This document shows positions 8,710-17,137 of a stretch of DNA of 64,000 nucleotides, piece after piece (within the stretch, counting starts at the first letter, position 1; each line of letters starts with the position of its first letter). A program made the position numbers and the translations under genes. Source of the stretch: CAZXYS01 sp964645005 (GTDB lineage: Bacteria; Bacteroidota; Ignavibacteria; Kapaibacteriales; UBA2268); NCBI GenBank assembly GCA_964645005.1, contig CAZXYS010000024.1, positions 1 through 64,000 on the forward strand. The letters are read 5' to 3'. Under the pieces are notes generated by a model, which was not told where the DNA came from, did not search any database, and saw only the letters and a program-made list of their open reading frames with translations.

Positions 8710-9918
8710 TTACATATATCTGTGGATCAACCCCTCCTGCTTTTTGAATCTCGGATCATATTCAACTGCTTCTCTTCCGAAACATACGCCCAGACTTTCG
8801 TACAATCCTACTTCTTTGATATTGACATTTCTTTGTTTTATAGCCTCTTCTGTGGGAATGTATGTTATTTCATCATGTTCAATGCCTACGACCGTCACCC
8901 CGGTAATACCATTTTTCATGAGTAGAACACAGGCTGCCCCAGCCTGCTTCCCAAATGCAACATCATAACTGCTCGTAGAACCAGCTCTTACGAGATGTCC
9001 CAACACAACTTCCCTGATCTCCGGGTACATGTATATATCTTCAACATAGATTCCTTCTTCTTTTAGGATCATTTCCCAATCTCTGTCTTCTTTCATAAAA
9101 TGTTCAAGTTGGTTTCTCACATATTTGCCGGCTCCCGAAAGTTTTTTATGACCAAAGGAATCTTTGTGGTTCTCATCCATAAAATACTTGCCTTCCTTGG
9201 ACTTAACACCTTCCGCCACGACAATGATATATGTAGAACCTTTCACATCGCTAGCCAAAAGCCTGCTTAAGTAAGTCTGCTTGAAATGGTTATAGACAAT
9301 TTCATAATCCACGGGGATTTCAGGTATTAAAATGCAGTCTGCATCAGCACCCACGCCTCCGCGGAAAGCTGTGTGCCCGGCATATCTGCCGAACACCTCG
9401 ATGATCAGTGCTCTGTTATGGGTCAAGCCGGTAGTCCGGAGATCATTTGTGAATCGGGAAATTCTGTTAATAGTGGAATCGCCGCCAACAGAATAAGTCT
9501 GCAAGTCAAGATCCATTGTCTTTGGAGCATGTACGCATGGAATACCGTTTTTAATTAAATCAACAACAACTGAACCGGTATCATCTCCCCCGGCAATTAT
9601 CAAACCGTCAATATTATGTTTATCCAAGCCTTCATGAATTTTTTCATATTTTTTAAAATCTTGTATATTAGCAATTTTCACCCTTGAGTGTCCGGCTTCG
9701 GAGCCGGCGGCATCCGAATGGATTCTGTCCGCTCTGTGGAAGTCTATTATTGGCAGTTCTAAATTCCTAAGATTGTATAAACCGGCATAACCGTTAGGTA
9801 TAAGGCAGATTTCCATTTTCAGATGATGAGCAATTCTGGCTGCTCCATTAATCACAGCATTCAATCCGCCACAGTCTCCCCCGCTGGTTATTACTCCTAA
9901 TTTTTTTGGTTCGGGCAT
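8710..9918 (-). CDS. 6-phosphofructokinase, probably pyrophosphate-dependent
   Basis: 402 residues, PFK family, acting on fructose 6-phosphate in glycolysis. Visible motifs are TSGGDCGGLN (11-20), GGDD at 110-113, PKTMDLD at 132-138 with the catalytic aspartates D136 and D138, and EVFGRYAGH for sugar-phosphate binding. In E. coli ATP-dependent PFK the residues equivalent to D113 and K133 are both glycine (G104 and G124). The Asp/Lys pair is the classical mark of pyrophosphate-dependent enzymes, so PPi use is inferred. The ND of the usual TIDND is replaced (TMDLD). It is a stand-alone gene with an ATG start. Confidence 0.9.
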   Translation of the reverse strand: MPEPKKLGVITSGGDCGGLNAVINGAARIAHHLKMEICLIPNGYAGLYNLRNLELPIIDFHRADRIHSDAAGSEAGHSRVKIANIQDFKKYEKIHEGLDKHNIDGLIIAGGDDTGSVVVDLIKNGIPCVHAPKTMDLDLQTYSVGGDSTINRISRFTNDLRTTGLTHNRALIIEVFGRYAGHTAFRGGVGADADCILIPEIPVDYEIVYNHFKQTYLSRLLASDVKGSTYIIVVAEGVKSKEGKYFMDENHKDSFGHKKLSGAGKYVRNQLEHFMKEDRDWEMILKEEGIYVEDIYMYPEIREVVLGHLVRAGSTSSYDVAFGKQAGAACVLLMKNGITGVTVVGIEHDEITYIPTEEAIKQRNVNIKEVGLYESLGVCFGREAVEYDPRFKKQEGLIHRYM

Positions 9919-10297
9919 GTTAAAGCTCCTGCAGTTTTTTTAATCTGTTTCTATATTAATTAATACATATTAAATTATAAAATATTACTAACATGTTAAA
10001 TTTCAAACTTAAATAAAAATTTTTGAAAAAATCTTAAAAAGGATTGTCAGATTAAAAAAAAACTATTATTTTTAATTTTGGTGATTAACTGGAATTTTTT
10101 CTGAACTATAACAACTCGATTAAAATAAAATTAAAATGTAATTTCTATTTCAAAATGAAAGAATACGGCATAATATTTGTTTTGTAAGTACACCTTGTAT
10201 TAATACGAAATACATTTTTTTTATATTTACAAATATCACAATTCCACTAATAATTTTGACTGAGACATAAGTATTATCACCAATTTCAGGAGCAAAA
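9919..10297. other. AT-rich intergenic region between divergent genes
   Basis: 379 bp between the divergent pfk and response regulator genes. It is extremely AT-rich with long A/T runs. It must contain the promoters of both genes, but I could not single out a convincing pair. There is a ribosome-binding site AGGAG at about 10288 for the rightward gene. No RNA gene or repeat was seen. Confidence 0.5.
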
Positions 10298-10837
10298 ATG
10301 TTTGCGGATGATTTAAAAAAAATTGACATGGATAATTTAAATATACTTATAATAGATGATGAGATATCAAGCAGGAAATTCATTAAGGTCATAGTTGAAA
10401 AGCTATTGAAAGCTAAAGCCACTGAAGCCGGAAACCCCAAAATAGCTCTGGAATGTTTGAAAAACACCCTTCCCTCTTTAATAATTCTTGATCTCAGAAT
10501 GCCATTGATGGATGGTTACTCATTTCTGAAAAACCTCAGACAGATTGAGAGGATAAAGAATGTGCCGGTAATAGCATATTCAGTGATCAGCAATTATGAG
10601 GCTGTCATTAAATTAGCGAAACTGGGTATTTCCGATTACATCGTAAAACCTTCGAGCAAAGAAATAATTCTGAAGAAAATAAAAAAAGTATTAGCAGAGG
10701 GAAAACTTCTTAAACTAGATGATATTAAAAAAGATATTGATAACAATGATGAAATAACTCAGGATAACGGAAAATATTTAGCCGATAAAAGCGATAAAAA
10801 TAACGATGGTATAATTTACGATTCTTCACAGGATTGA
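10298..10837 (+). CDS. single-domain response regulator (CheY-like receiver)
   Basis: 179 residues. The receiver domain covers about 14-135: acidic pair D20-D21 (ILIIDDE), phosphoacceptor D65 (LIILDLRMPLMDG), S95 and K117 (VKPSS). An acidic/lysine-rich tail without a recognisable output domain follows. It is therefore a phosphorylated protein-interaction switch rather than a DNA-binding regulator. No histidine kinase is adjacent. An AGGAG ribosome-binding site supports the first ATG. It lies 6 bp upstream of holA and is probably cotranscribed with it, an association with no obvious functional meaning. Confidence 0.88.
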   Translation: MFADDLKKIDMDNLNILIIDDEISSRKFIKVIVEKLLKAKATEAGNPKIALECLKNTLPSLIILDLRMPLMDGYSFLKNLRQIERIKNVPVIAYSVISNYEAVIKLAKLGISDYIVKPSSKEIILKKIKKVLAEGKLLKLDDIKKDIDNNDEITQDNGKYLADKSDKNNDGIIYDSSQD

Positions 10838-10843
10838 TTTTTA

Positions 10844-11935
10844 ATGATTAAAAATATTGATGAGCTAATAAATAAAGGCAGTTATCCTCCAATTTTATTG
10901 ATGTTTGGCGAAGAGGAATTCCTTCTCGAAGAAGCATTTTCCAAACTGATCAAATCGCTGGTTTCCAGCGAGGAAGCAGCATTCAATCTGGATATTCTTG
11001 ATGCCGAGGACAGTGAAATTGACATCAGGAGGATCGTAGAAACAAGCGATTCTTATCCCTTTATGAGCGATAGTAGAGTGATTGCCGTTAAAAATTTCGA
11101 TAAACTTTTCAAAGGCAAAAAATCCAAAAAAACAGAGAAAGAAGCCGAACCATTTTTAAAATATTTGGATTCTCCGCAGCCAACGACGGTATTGATACTT
11201 ATAGCCGATTTGGAAAAACTCCGAGGCGTGTCCGTACAGTTGCTGAATCCGAAGAAAAAATCCACTGCTGAAAAGAAATTAAAATCAGCCAAATTCCCTT
11301 TTGATATAATCCTCGACAAGCATGAATGGATAGAATTCCCCCGAGTTTGGGACAATCAGAAGGCTGAATGGGTTCGCAGCAGACTAAAAGCCGCCGGCAA
11401 GAAAATCGACCCAAATGCCTTAGAACTTCTTCTTACTCAGAGCAGCCCTGAATTGAGGGATTTGAACAATGAAATCGAAAAGATAGTGATATATCTGGGT
11501 GATAAGCAAAATATTACTTATGACGATGTAAATTTCGTAGTAGGTTCATCGAGGCAGTATAATGTATTCGAGTTGCAAAATGCTATAGGGGAGAGATCTC
11601 TTACAAAATCCTTGAAAATTACTGAAAAGATACTCAATTCCGAAAGAAAAGAGATGTTGATTATTGGAGTATTGACAAAGTATTTTACGTCTCTCTGGCG
11701 TTTACTGGAAGAAAGAGGAAAAAGCTCTAACAGCTACCAATTAGCCAATGCCATCGGTGTAAATCCATATTTTATAAAAGAATATGAAAAAGCCCTGACT
11801 AAATACAAGCCTTATGAAATTAACAATGCATTTCGAGCGCTGCTCAATGCCGATAAGGAAATAAAAACCAGTTCCGGGAAAATTATGTATATCATGCAAA
11901 AAATGATAATGGATATTGTCCAACCGGACGGTTGA
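10844..11935 (+). CDS. holA: DNA polymerase III subunit delta
   Basis: 363 residues, typical for HolA, the clamp-loader subunit that opens the beta sliding clamp. Evidence is the N-terminal block PPILLMFGEEEFLLEEA (residues 16-32), the central LNNEIEKIVIY region and the C-terminal clamp-loader collar helices (SLKITEKILNSERKEMLIIGVLTKYFTSLWRLLEE). As usual for delta, the ATPase motifs are not functional. It follows the response regulator by 6 bp. Confidence 0.9.
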   Translation: MIKNIDELINKGSYPPILLMFGEEEFLLEEAFSKLIKSLVSSEEAAFNLDILDAEDSEIDIRRIVETSDSYPFMSDSRVIAVKNFDKLFKGKKSKKTEKEAEPFLKYLDSPQPTTVLILIADLEKLRGVSVQLLNPKKKSTAEKKLKSAKFPFDIILDKHEWIEFPRVWDNQKAEWVRSRLKAAGKKIDPNALELLLTQSSPELRDLNNEIEKIVIYLGDKQNITYDDVNFVVGSSRQYNVFELQNAIGERSLTKSLKITEKILNSERKEMLIIGVLTKYFTSLWRLLEERGKSSNSYQLANAIGVNPYFIKEYEKALTKYKPYEINNAFRALLNADKEIKTSSGKIMYIMQKMIMDIVQPDG

Positions 11936-12482
11936 AAAAACATTTAAACCTTATTCAAAATACAAAATTGAATTAGTGGCAAAAAACAGCTAACTTGCTT
12001 CGAAACGTCCCGTCAGATGTTACATCTGACGGAATTCCCCTCTTTGAGGGGTGCCCGAGCGCAGTTGCAGCTCAGCGGAAACCAAGCCGAAGGCATGGCG
12101 ACGACGCAATCCCTGAACTCAATGAGATTGCTTCGCCCCGCTAAAGCAGGATTTCGCTTCGCACAACTTCGCTCGCAATGACTGATTCTCATTATATATT
12201 TTTTTACCCGGAATAAAATTAACTAAAAGACGCCTGAGCGTCAAATATTACTTTCCAAGAGTTTTCTGGAAGAATTCCCGGTTTCTACTAAAGTTGAAAT
12301 CCTACGGATTAATGTCTGAACCGCTGATTCGCGCTGATTATTTTAATTTTTCTGATTTTGTTTTGGAGTGTGATTTGGGGGGTTATGGGGTTGAGATGAT
12401 TGGGGGAATGGAAAATTCACGGCGGGATAGAAGTGTTTTTAAATGTAATTTCTGACAGGACGGAGGTAGAAGAGAACCATAC
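11936..12482. other. intergenic region with dispersed repeats
   Basis: No gene seen. It contains a family B repeat (12032-12083, AATTCCCCTCTTTGAGGGG then GAGCGCAGTTGCAGCTCAG), a TCATTGCGAG-type palindrome in the opposite sense (about 12106-12182), and a small GACGC...GCGTC hairpin near 12228. The right edge abuts the IS630 element. No coding continuation of the endonuclease truncated on the far side of the IS is recognisable here. Confidence 0.6.
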
Positions 12483-13623
12483 TAGTGCACGTATTCATTA
12501 TAAAGCTAACTGTCATGATTTCTTGGTTTATATGTCCATACAAAAGGTTTAGCTCTTTTTTCCTTGTACATTTTTATATATGTCATCAATTGATCTACTA
12601 ATTGTTTTTTTGAATGCCAGACAGCGTCTTTTAATAAATCTCTTGCTAAAATACTAAACCATATTTCTATCATGTTTAGCCAGGATGAATATGTCGGAGT
12701 ATAGTGTATTGTTATCTTCCTTTTGTGTGATAGCCATTGCTTGACTTTTTTTGAGCTATGCACTTTAAGATTATCCACTATTATGTGTAAATGTTTATTC
12801 CGGTTTTCCCTATCCAGTTTCTTTAAAAATTTTATGAAATTTTCCGCATTATTTTTATCGATAGTTTTAGCCGTAATATCACCGCTGTGAATCGATAAAG
12901 CTGCTATCAATGATACTGTGCCATGGCGTTTATAAGTATTTGTCAACCTTCTTGGCTTGCCTGGGACCATAGGTAATTCCGGTTGTGTCCTTTCCAAGGC
13001 TTGTATTTGTGTCTTTTCATCTACGCTTAATACAAGAGCATTATCGGGAGGATCTAAATATAGTCCTACAATATCGAGCATCTTGGATTCAAATTCAGGA
13101 TCGGTGCTTTTGCCACACCAATATTCTGTTTTGTGGGGCTTAAGCTTATTTGATTTTAGTATTCTATTAACCGTACTCTGGCTCATGCCCAGTTTCTCGG
13201 CTATTCGTTTCTGTGTCCATCTCTGGCAACCATCTTCTGGCTTGCTGCAAGCCAAATTTATTACACGTGCTTTATCATATTCGGTATAGTTCGGTTCTTT
13301 ACCTCGACCAGCAAGATCCTTTAGCCCATCGATACCCCTGGCTATAAATCGTCTTTTCCATTTGGCAATTACGAATCGGCTTGTTGACAGTTCTTCCGCT
13401 ATTTTATTATATGTTTTACCTTGACTTAGCAAAAGAATGATCTTTGATCTGAAAACCATTCTGTATTCAGCCTTTGTCGAATTAGAATACATAGTAAGTT
13501 CAGTTTTTTGTTCCGGTGTAAGTTCTACAGGTTTTGATGTAAATGGCATTTTCTACTCCTTAATTGTTTTACCATTTACAAATATACGTATTATTGTTAG
13601 CTTTTCAAAGAAATGTTACAATA
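12483..13623 (-). mobile_element. IS630-family insertion sequence, intact
   Basis: The element is about 1.14 kb and carries one full-length transposase gene. Imperfect terminal inverted repeats of about 26 bp start GTGCACGTATTC on the left and TTGTAACATTTC on the right (read inward), and both end in the identical AAAGCTAAC. Each end is flanked by the dinucleotide TA (12483-12484 and 13622-13623), the target duplication expected of IS630/Tc1-like elements. The ends were derived by eye. The element truncates the neighbouring MutH-like endonuclease gene. Confidence 0.78.
12506..13549 (-). CDS. IS630 family transposase
   Basis: 347 residues. The N-terminal helix-turn-helix region (KTYNKIAEELSTSRFVIAKW, about 45-64) is followed by a second one (RIAEKLGMSQSTVNRILKS). 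The DDE catalytic domain has D177 (SVDEKTQIQ), D259 (HIIVDNLKVH) and E295 (SSWLNMIEIWF), all present. The reading frame is intact, so the enzyme may be active. Its stop codon lies inside the left inverted repeat. Confidence 0.95.
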   Translation of the reverse strand: MPFTSKPVELTPEQKTELTMYSNSTKAEYRMVFRSKIILLLSQGKTYNKIAEELSTSRFVIAKWKRRFIARGIDGLKDLAGRGKEPNYTEYDKARVINLACSKPEDGCQRWTQKRIAEKLGMSQSTVNRILKSNKLKPHKTEYWCGKSTDPEFESKMLDIVGLYLDPPDNALVLSVDEKTQIQALERTQPELPMVPGKPRRLTNTYKRHGTVSLIAALSIHSGDITAKTIDKNNAENFIKFLKKLDRENRNKHLHIIVDNLKVHSSKKVKQWLSHKRKITIHYTPTYSSWLNMIEIWFSILARDLLKDAVWHSKKQLVDQLMTYIKMYKEKRAKPFVWTYKPRNHDS

Positions 13624-13979
13624 GCAACTATTACTTGTTTTTTTAATTTATTTAATAAATGGCTATTTTCAAAATCTGTTATAGAAATATTATGAGGATC
13701 AATCATAGTTATAGCCATTGTTTCTTTAACTGTTAAGTCACCATTTTTTAAGAATTTCAATGATATAGTCTTTAATTCCCAAGAACCAAAATTTGGACTT
13801 TGAGCAGAATTTAAAGGTAACCCTAAGTAGCGCTCGATTACTTGACCAGCCCACCCTTTGTTTTTTTTACCATCTTTAAATACGGTTATATTATAAGTAT
13901 TTGCTAGTTTGCGTAAATCATGGCCAACTATCTCAGTTATTTTTGTTATTGCTTCATGTCTTTCCATACCACTCAACAT
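13605..13979 (-). pseudogene. MutH/Sau3AI-like restriction endonuclease, 3' half lost to IS630 insertion
   Basis: The surviving 5' part reads like MutH and Sau3AI-type GATC endonucleases: LRKLANTYNI, NKGWAGQVIERYLGLPL, then WELKT with E68 and K70 of the catalytic E-x-K, then SHLLNKLKKQVIVA matching the MutH SHVRHKLKRVL block. After about residue 119 (base 13622) the frame runs into the IS and ends in the stray residues IVTFL. MutH proteins are about 220 residues long, so roughly half is missing. N63 sits where a catalytic Asp would be expected by PD-(D/E)xK logic, possibly a second lesion. It should have cut the sequence protected by the neighbouring methyltransferase. Inactivity is inferred. 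Confidence 0.72.
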
Positions 13980-14004
13980 TAATTATAAAAACATTTATTA
14001 AGAT

Positions 14005-14547
14005 TTATAGTTCATCATTATTAATAATCTTTTCTTTTAATTCCAGAATGGCATTAAAAGACATTTCTCTACCCTTACCTGTAGGATAGTTAACATCTTC
14101 TTGTCCCCAAATCCATTTATATGCTTTAATTAAGGCTTCGGGTATCTCACCAATTGGATTATTTAACTTTATATTTGATAGAAGAGCATCAGGTTCTTTA
14201 CCATTAAAAACATCTTCTAAAGCATCTATTATTTTTATAGTTTCATTGGGGTTATGTTTAGCTTTACTTAGTAAATCATTATAAATATCCTTATGTGAAA
14301 TAAGCCACAGCGAACTATCTATGGGATTATATATAAATACCATAAAATCTTCTTTTTTAATTTGCCCAAAAGTAAATTTACCACCAGGCTTTGTAATAAC
14401 AATTTTTCTACCATCAGAAATTTTTTCAACCTCATAACCTCTATATTTAATTTCTGAAAGAAGTTTGGCAAAATTTTCTCGATTAGAATTTTTTATAATT
14501 AATTCTTTTAACTCAATTTCATGAGTATATATATTCCTTTTTTTCAT
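14005..14547 (-). CDS. uncharacterised protein of a restriction-modification island
   Basis: 180 residues, no family recognised. It is rich in Lys/Glu/Asn/Ile and has no signal peptide or membrane helix. Visible stretches are KFTFGQIKKEDFMVFIYNP (a beta-rich middle with D/E residues), SLWLISHKDIYNDLL and a C-terminal helix ILELKEKIINN. It lies 15 bp after the adenine methyltransferase and 25 bp before the truncated endonuclease on the same strand, so it is almost certainly part of the same operon. It could be a second nuclease subunit, a specificity or control factor, or an accessory protein. The sequence alone does not decide. Confidence 0.8.
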   Translation of the reverse strand: MKKRNIYTHEIELKELIIKNSNRENFAKLLSEIKYRGYEVEKISDGRKIVITKPGGKFTFGQIKKEDFMVFIYNPIDSSLWLISHKDIYNDLLSKAKHNPNETIKIIDALEDVFNGKEPDALLSNIKLNNPIGEIPEALIKAYKWIWGQEDVNYPTGKGREMSFNAILELKEKIINNDEL

Positions 14548-14562
14548 TTGCTTATATCCAAA

Positions 14563-15471
14563 TTAGTAGTTGGTAATTAACAATTCTGTAATTTGTCCTC
14601 GCTTTTCAGCATTACAATTTATCATTCTATTAGCGTTTACTTTAATTATTTTAAAATCATTAAATAACTCATTAAAAAAATTATCATGAGGATTCTCATT
14701 TTGAGGATCTGAATTGCTCAACATCAATTTAGGATTTCTTTCCCTATTGAGTTTATAGAAATATTTGCTTAATTGAATTTGATCAGAATCATCAAAACTA
14801 TATTTCGAATATGATGTAAAACTTGATGTTTTATTTAAAGGTCGATATGGGGGATCAAAATATACAAAAGATTCTTCATCTATCTCATATTCAGTCGAAT
14901 TGAAGTTACCAATATTTATTTCAGCTATTTGTAGAATTTTGGAAATTCTGATTATATTGTCTTTATCTAGTATTTTAGGATTTTTATATTTTCCAAAAGG
15001 AACATTAAATTCACCTTTTTTATTTAACCTAAATAGCCCATTGTAACATGTTTTATTTAAAATAATTAATTGAGCAGCTCTAGAAATCCAGTTTTCAGAA
15101 TATTTTTGATAATTAATTTGAAATCTTTGTTGATTCAAATTTCTTCTAATATCATAATAATACTTTTTTCTTTCTTCTTCAGATAATTTTTGATATTGTT
15201 CAGAATACTTGGATAGAAATTCAATAAGTTCTTTTGGATTTTTTTGTATTACTTTATAAATAAGTATTAATTCATCGTTTTTATCAGTTAAAAATGCTTT
15301 TTCAATATTATACCTTCTAACTATATCAAAAAATACAGCACCACCACCAAGAAATGGTTCAAAATATTTTTTTATTTTTCCTTTTCTTAAATCAACTGGA
15401 TAATAGAATTGAAGCTGATTTAAAAGTTGAGACTTACCACCGGCCCACTTCAAAAAAGGTCTTGCATACAT
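14563..15471 (-). CDS. Dam-type DNA adenine-N6 methyltransferase
   Basis: 302 residues, alpha-group (D12 class) N6-adenine methyltransferase using S-adenosylmethionine. In order: motif X FLKWAGGKSQLL (6-17), motif I FEPFLGGGAVFF (37-48), the Dam-typical NKTCYNGLFRLNKKGEFN (139-156), and motif IV DPPY at 206-209. The family and the MutH-like partner suggest GATC as the target. It heads a minus-strand operon with the 180-codon gene and the broken endonuclease. It appears intact and may now act as an orphan methyltransferase. Its strongly AT-rich codons differ from the SDR and LOG genes next door, suggesting transfer. Confidence 0.93.
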   Translation of the reverse strand: MYARPFLKWAGGKSQLLNQLQFYYPVDLRKGKIKKYFEPFLGGGAVFFDIVRRYNIEKAFLTDKNDELILIYKVIQKNPKELIEFLSKYSEQYQKLSEEERKKYYYDIRRNLNQQRFQINYQKYSENWISRAAQLIILNKTCYNGLFRLNKKGEFNVPFGKYKNPKILDKDNIIRISKILQIAEINIGNFNSTEYEIDEESFVYFDPPYRPLNKTSSFTSYSKYSFDDSDQIQLSKYFYKLNRERNPKLMLSNSDPQNENPHDNFFNELFNDFKIIKVNANRMINCNAEKRGQITELLITNY

Positions 15472-15687
15472 AAAATTTTTCCTAAATAATACTTAAATTA
15501 AACGAACAATTAGAGTACCAAAATTGTAAATTAACTAATAAGAATTATATTTTGTGTCAGTTATCAATGGAATTATTGATACAACTATTGTAAGACAAAA
15601 ATAAAAAAAACTCTAATATTTAAGAATTTTTTTTAACTAAGTTTGTAATGACAAGGATGTTTTGTCCCTACGTTCGTCGGTTTTTGC

Positions 15688-15760
15688 TACCACGGCTGTA
15701 TTTCCCACAGCGGCGGTATTACTCACTGCGGCGGGAATATCCCTCTGCGGTGGTAATTCC
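15688..15760. repeat. degenerate tandem repeat, about 4 x 18 bp
   Basis: Four successive units of the type CACTGCGGCGGTAATTCC: CACGGCTGTATTTCC, CACAGCGGCGGTATTACT, CACTGCGGCGGGAATATCC and CTCTGCGGTGGTAATTCC. They diverge by a few bases each. The function is unknown. It is GC-rich compared with the adjacent methyltransferase gene. Confidence 0.65.
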
Positions 15761-15934
15761 CCTCACCCTGCCCTCTCCCGGCGGGAGAGGGTAAGAAATT
15801 AAGAGTCCACCCCGCCCTCGCCACGCTAAGGCGTGGTTTTCGCTTACGCTTCAACTGCGCTCGGGCCCCCTCAATGAGGGGAATTTTACAACCCCCTTTA
15901 TCCCCCTTTTTTAAGGGGGAATAAGATGTTAGAT

Positions 15935-15980
15935 TCCTGCGCCGCTAAAGCAGAATCTAAAGACATTCGCAGGGATGACA
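15935..15980. repeat. dispersed repeat, family C
   Basis: Contains GCTAAAGCAG followed by AAAGACATTCGCAGGGATGA. Other copies lie at 47354-47394 and, inverted, at 40427-40470. Confidence 0.7.
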
Positions 15981-16135
15981 GGTTAGGTAAGGGATGACAG
16001 GATTGATATTACCGCTTTTCCCCATTATCATCATATCTAAAATGCCATTTATAATTATAGTTGTGAATAAATTTATATTTAAATGAATATTATTTGTTTA
16101 ACTATTTTGTTATATTATCGTAGTTTTTAATAAAG

Positions 16136-16297
16136 ACGGTTAACGGTAGGATTAGGGGGTTGACGCTGGAGCGTCTGGGATTGCGTTCCGACGCTGGAGC
16201 ATCGGAACGAGGTTCGAAACGGTTAACGGTAGGATTAGGGGGTTGACGCTGGAGCGTCTGGGATTGCGTTCCGACGCTGGAGCATCGGAACGAGGTT
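16136..16297. repeat. 83-bp tandem duplication, two near-identical copies
   Basis: Unit 1 begins ACGGTTAACGGTAGGATTAG at 16136 and unit 2 begins identically at 16219. The second copy lacks only the last few bases. Each unit contains internal hairpins (GACGCTGGAGCGTC and TCCGACGCTGGAGCATCGGA). It lies about 90 bp upstream of the SDR gene. Confidence 0.9.
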
Positions 16298-16386
16298 AGT
16301 ATAAAGATTAGGTGGTGTTAATCGTCTATGAATAGTCCGGCAGGGTTTTTAAAAATAAGTAATTATTTAATTAATAATGGGTTAGC

Positions 16387-17112
16387 ATGTCAGCGGTTTT
16401 TATTACGGGCAGCGGAAGCAGGATAGGTAGAGGTCTGGCTCTTGAGTTTGCGAAGAAGGGCTGGAATGTTATCGTGCACTATAATACTTCGAAGAAGAAA
16501 GCGGAGGAAACTGTCCGGGAAATTGTTGCGCCGGATAGGAAAGCTATCGCTGTGCAGGCGGATCTGGCTAATGTTGGCGAGATCGACCGCGCCTGGGATG
16601 AAGCTGTCGAAAAGCTGGGGGCGCCGGATGTGCTCGTGAATAATGCGGGCATCTTCCCGGAAAAGCGTCCGCTGAAGGATGTGGATGTCGATTTCTGGGA
16701 TAATACGATGAATGTGAATCTGCGGAGTATGTACTATCTCTCGCGGAAGTTCTCTATGGCGGCGGGCGAGAATGCAAGGATTGTGAATATCGGTTCGCTG
16801 GGCGGGCTGGAGATCTGGAAGGAACGTATTCCGTATAATGTCTCGAAGGCGGGTGTGATTCAGCTTACTCAGGCTCTGGCGAGGGAACTGGCACCGGATA
16901 TTGCGGTGAATTGTGTGGCGCCGGGGTCGATATATCTGCCGGACGACCGCAGTCCTAATGAGAAGTTCATGGCGCCGACGGGCAAGATTCCTATGGGACG
17001 CTGGGGTAATGTGACGGATATTTTTGAGGCGGTGTATTTCTTTTCGACGGCGAGTAAGTATATTACCGGGCAGATACTTAGTGTTGACGGCGGCTATCAT
17101 ATTATGCGATGA
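16387..17112 (+). CDS. short-chain dehydrogenase/reductase (SDR)
   Basis: 241 residues, classical SDR with a Rossmann fold. The cofactor loop is TGSGSRIGRG (residues 7-16), NNAG appears near 87-90, the catalytic YxxxK is in PYNVSKAG, and the C-terminal ITGQILSVDGGYH is typical of FabG-like members. It reduces or oxidises a carbonyl/alcohol with NAD(P)H in the cytoplasm; the substrate cannot be told. It is followed after 25 bp by the LOG-family gene and is probably cotranscribed with it. The coding strand is notably G-rich and the GC content is much higher than in the restriction island to the left. Confidence 0.92.
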   Translation: MSAVFITGSGSRIGRGLALEFAKKGWNVIVHYNTSKKKAEETVREIVAPDRKAIAVQADLANVGEIDRAWDEAVEKLGAPDVLVNNAGIFPEKRPLKDVDVDFWDNTMNVNLRSMYYLSRKFSMAAGENARIVNIGSLGGLEIWKERIPYNVSKAGVIQLTQALARELAPDIAVNCVAPGSIYLPDDRSPNEKFMAPTGKIPMGRWGNVTDIFEAVYFFSTASKYITGQILSVDGGYHIMR

Positions 17113-17137
17113 ATTTTTTAAATGAAAGAGGTTTTAA

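Larger units (their letters stand above)
15472..16386. other. long intergenic region built of repeats
   Basis: No gene found in 915 bp. From left to right it holds AT-rich leader DNA, a four-unit degenerate tandem repeat (15688-15760), a REP-like palindrome with CCCTCTCCCGGCGGGAGAGGG (about 15771-15791), a family B repeat in reverse orientation (15841-15895), an AAGGGGG palindrome (about 15890-15930), a family C repeat (15935-15980) and an 83-bp tandem duplication (16136-16297). Confidence 0.7.

Noticed and set aside
12361..12482. Continuation of the truncated endonuclease on the far side of the IS
   Set aside because: Joining the two TA sites gives a short frame (SMVLFYLRPVRNYI then stop) without MutH-type sequence.
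16136..16297. Possible CRISPR array
   Set aside because: There are only two units, they are directly adjacent with no spacers, and no cas genes are nearby.
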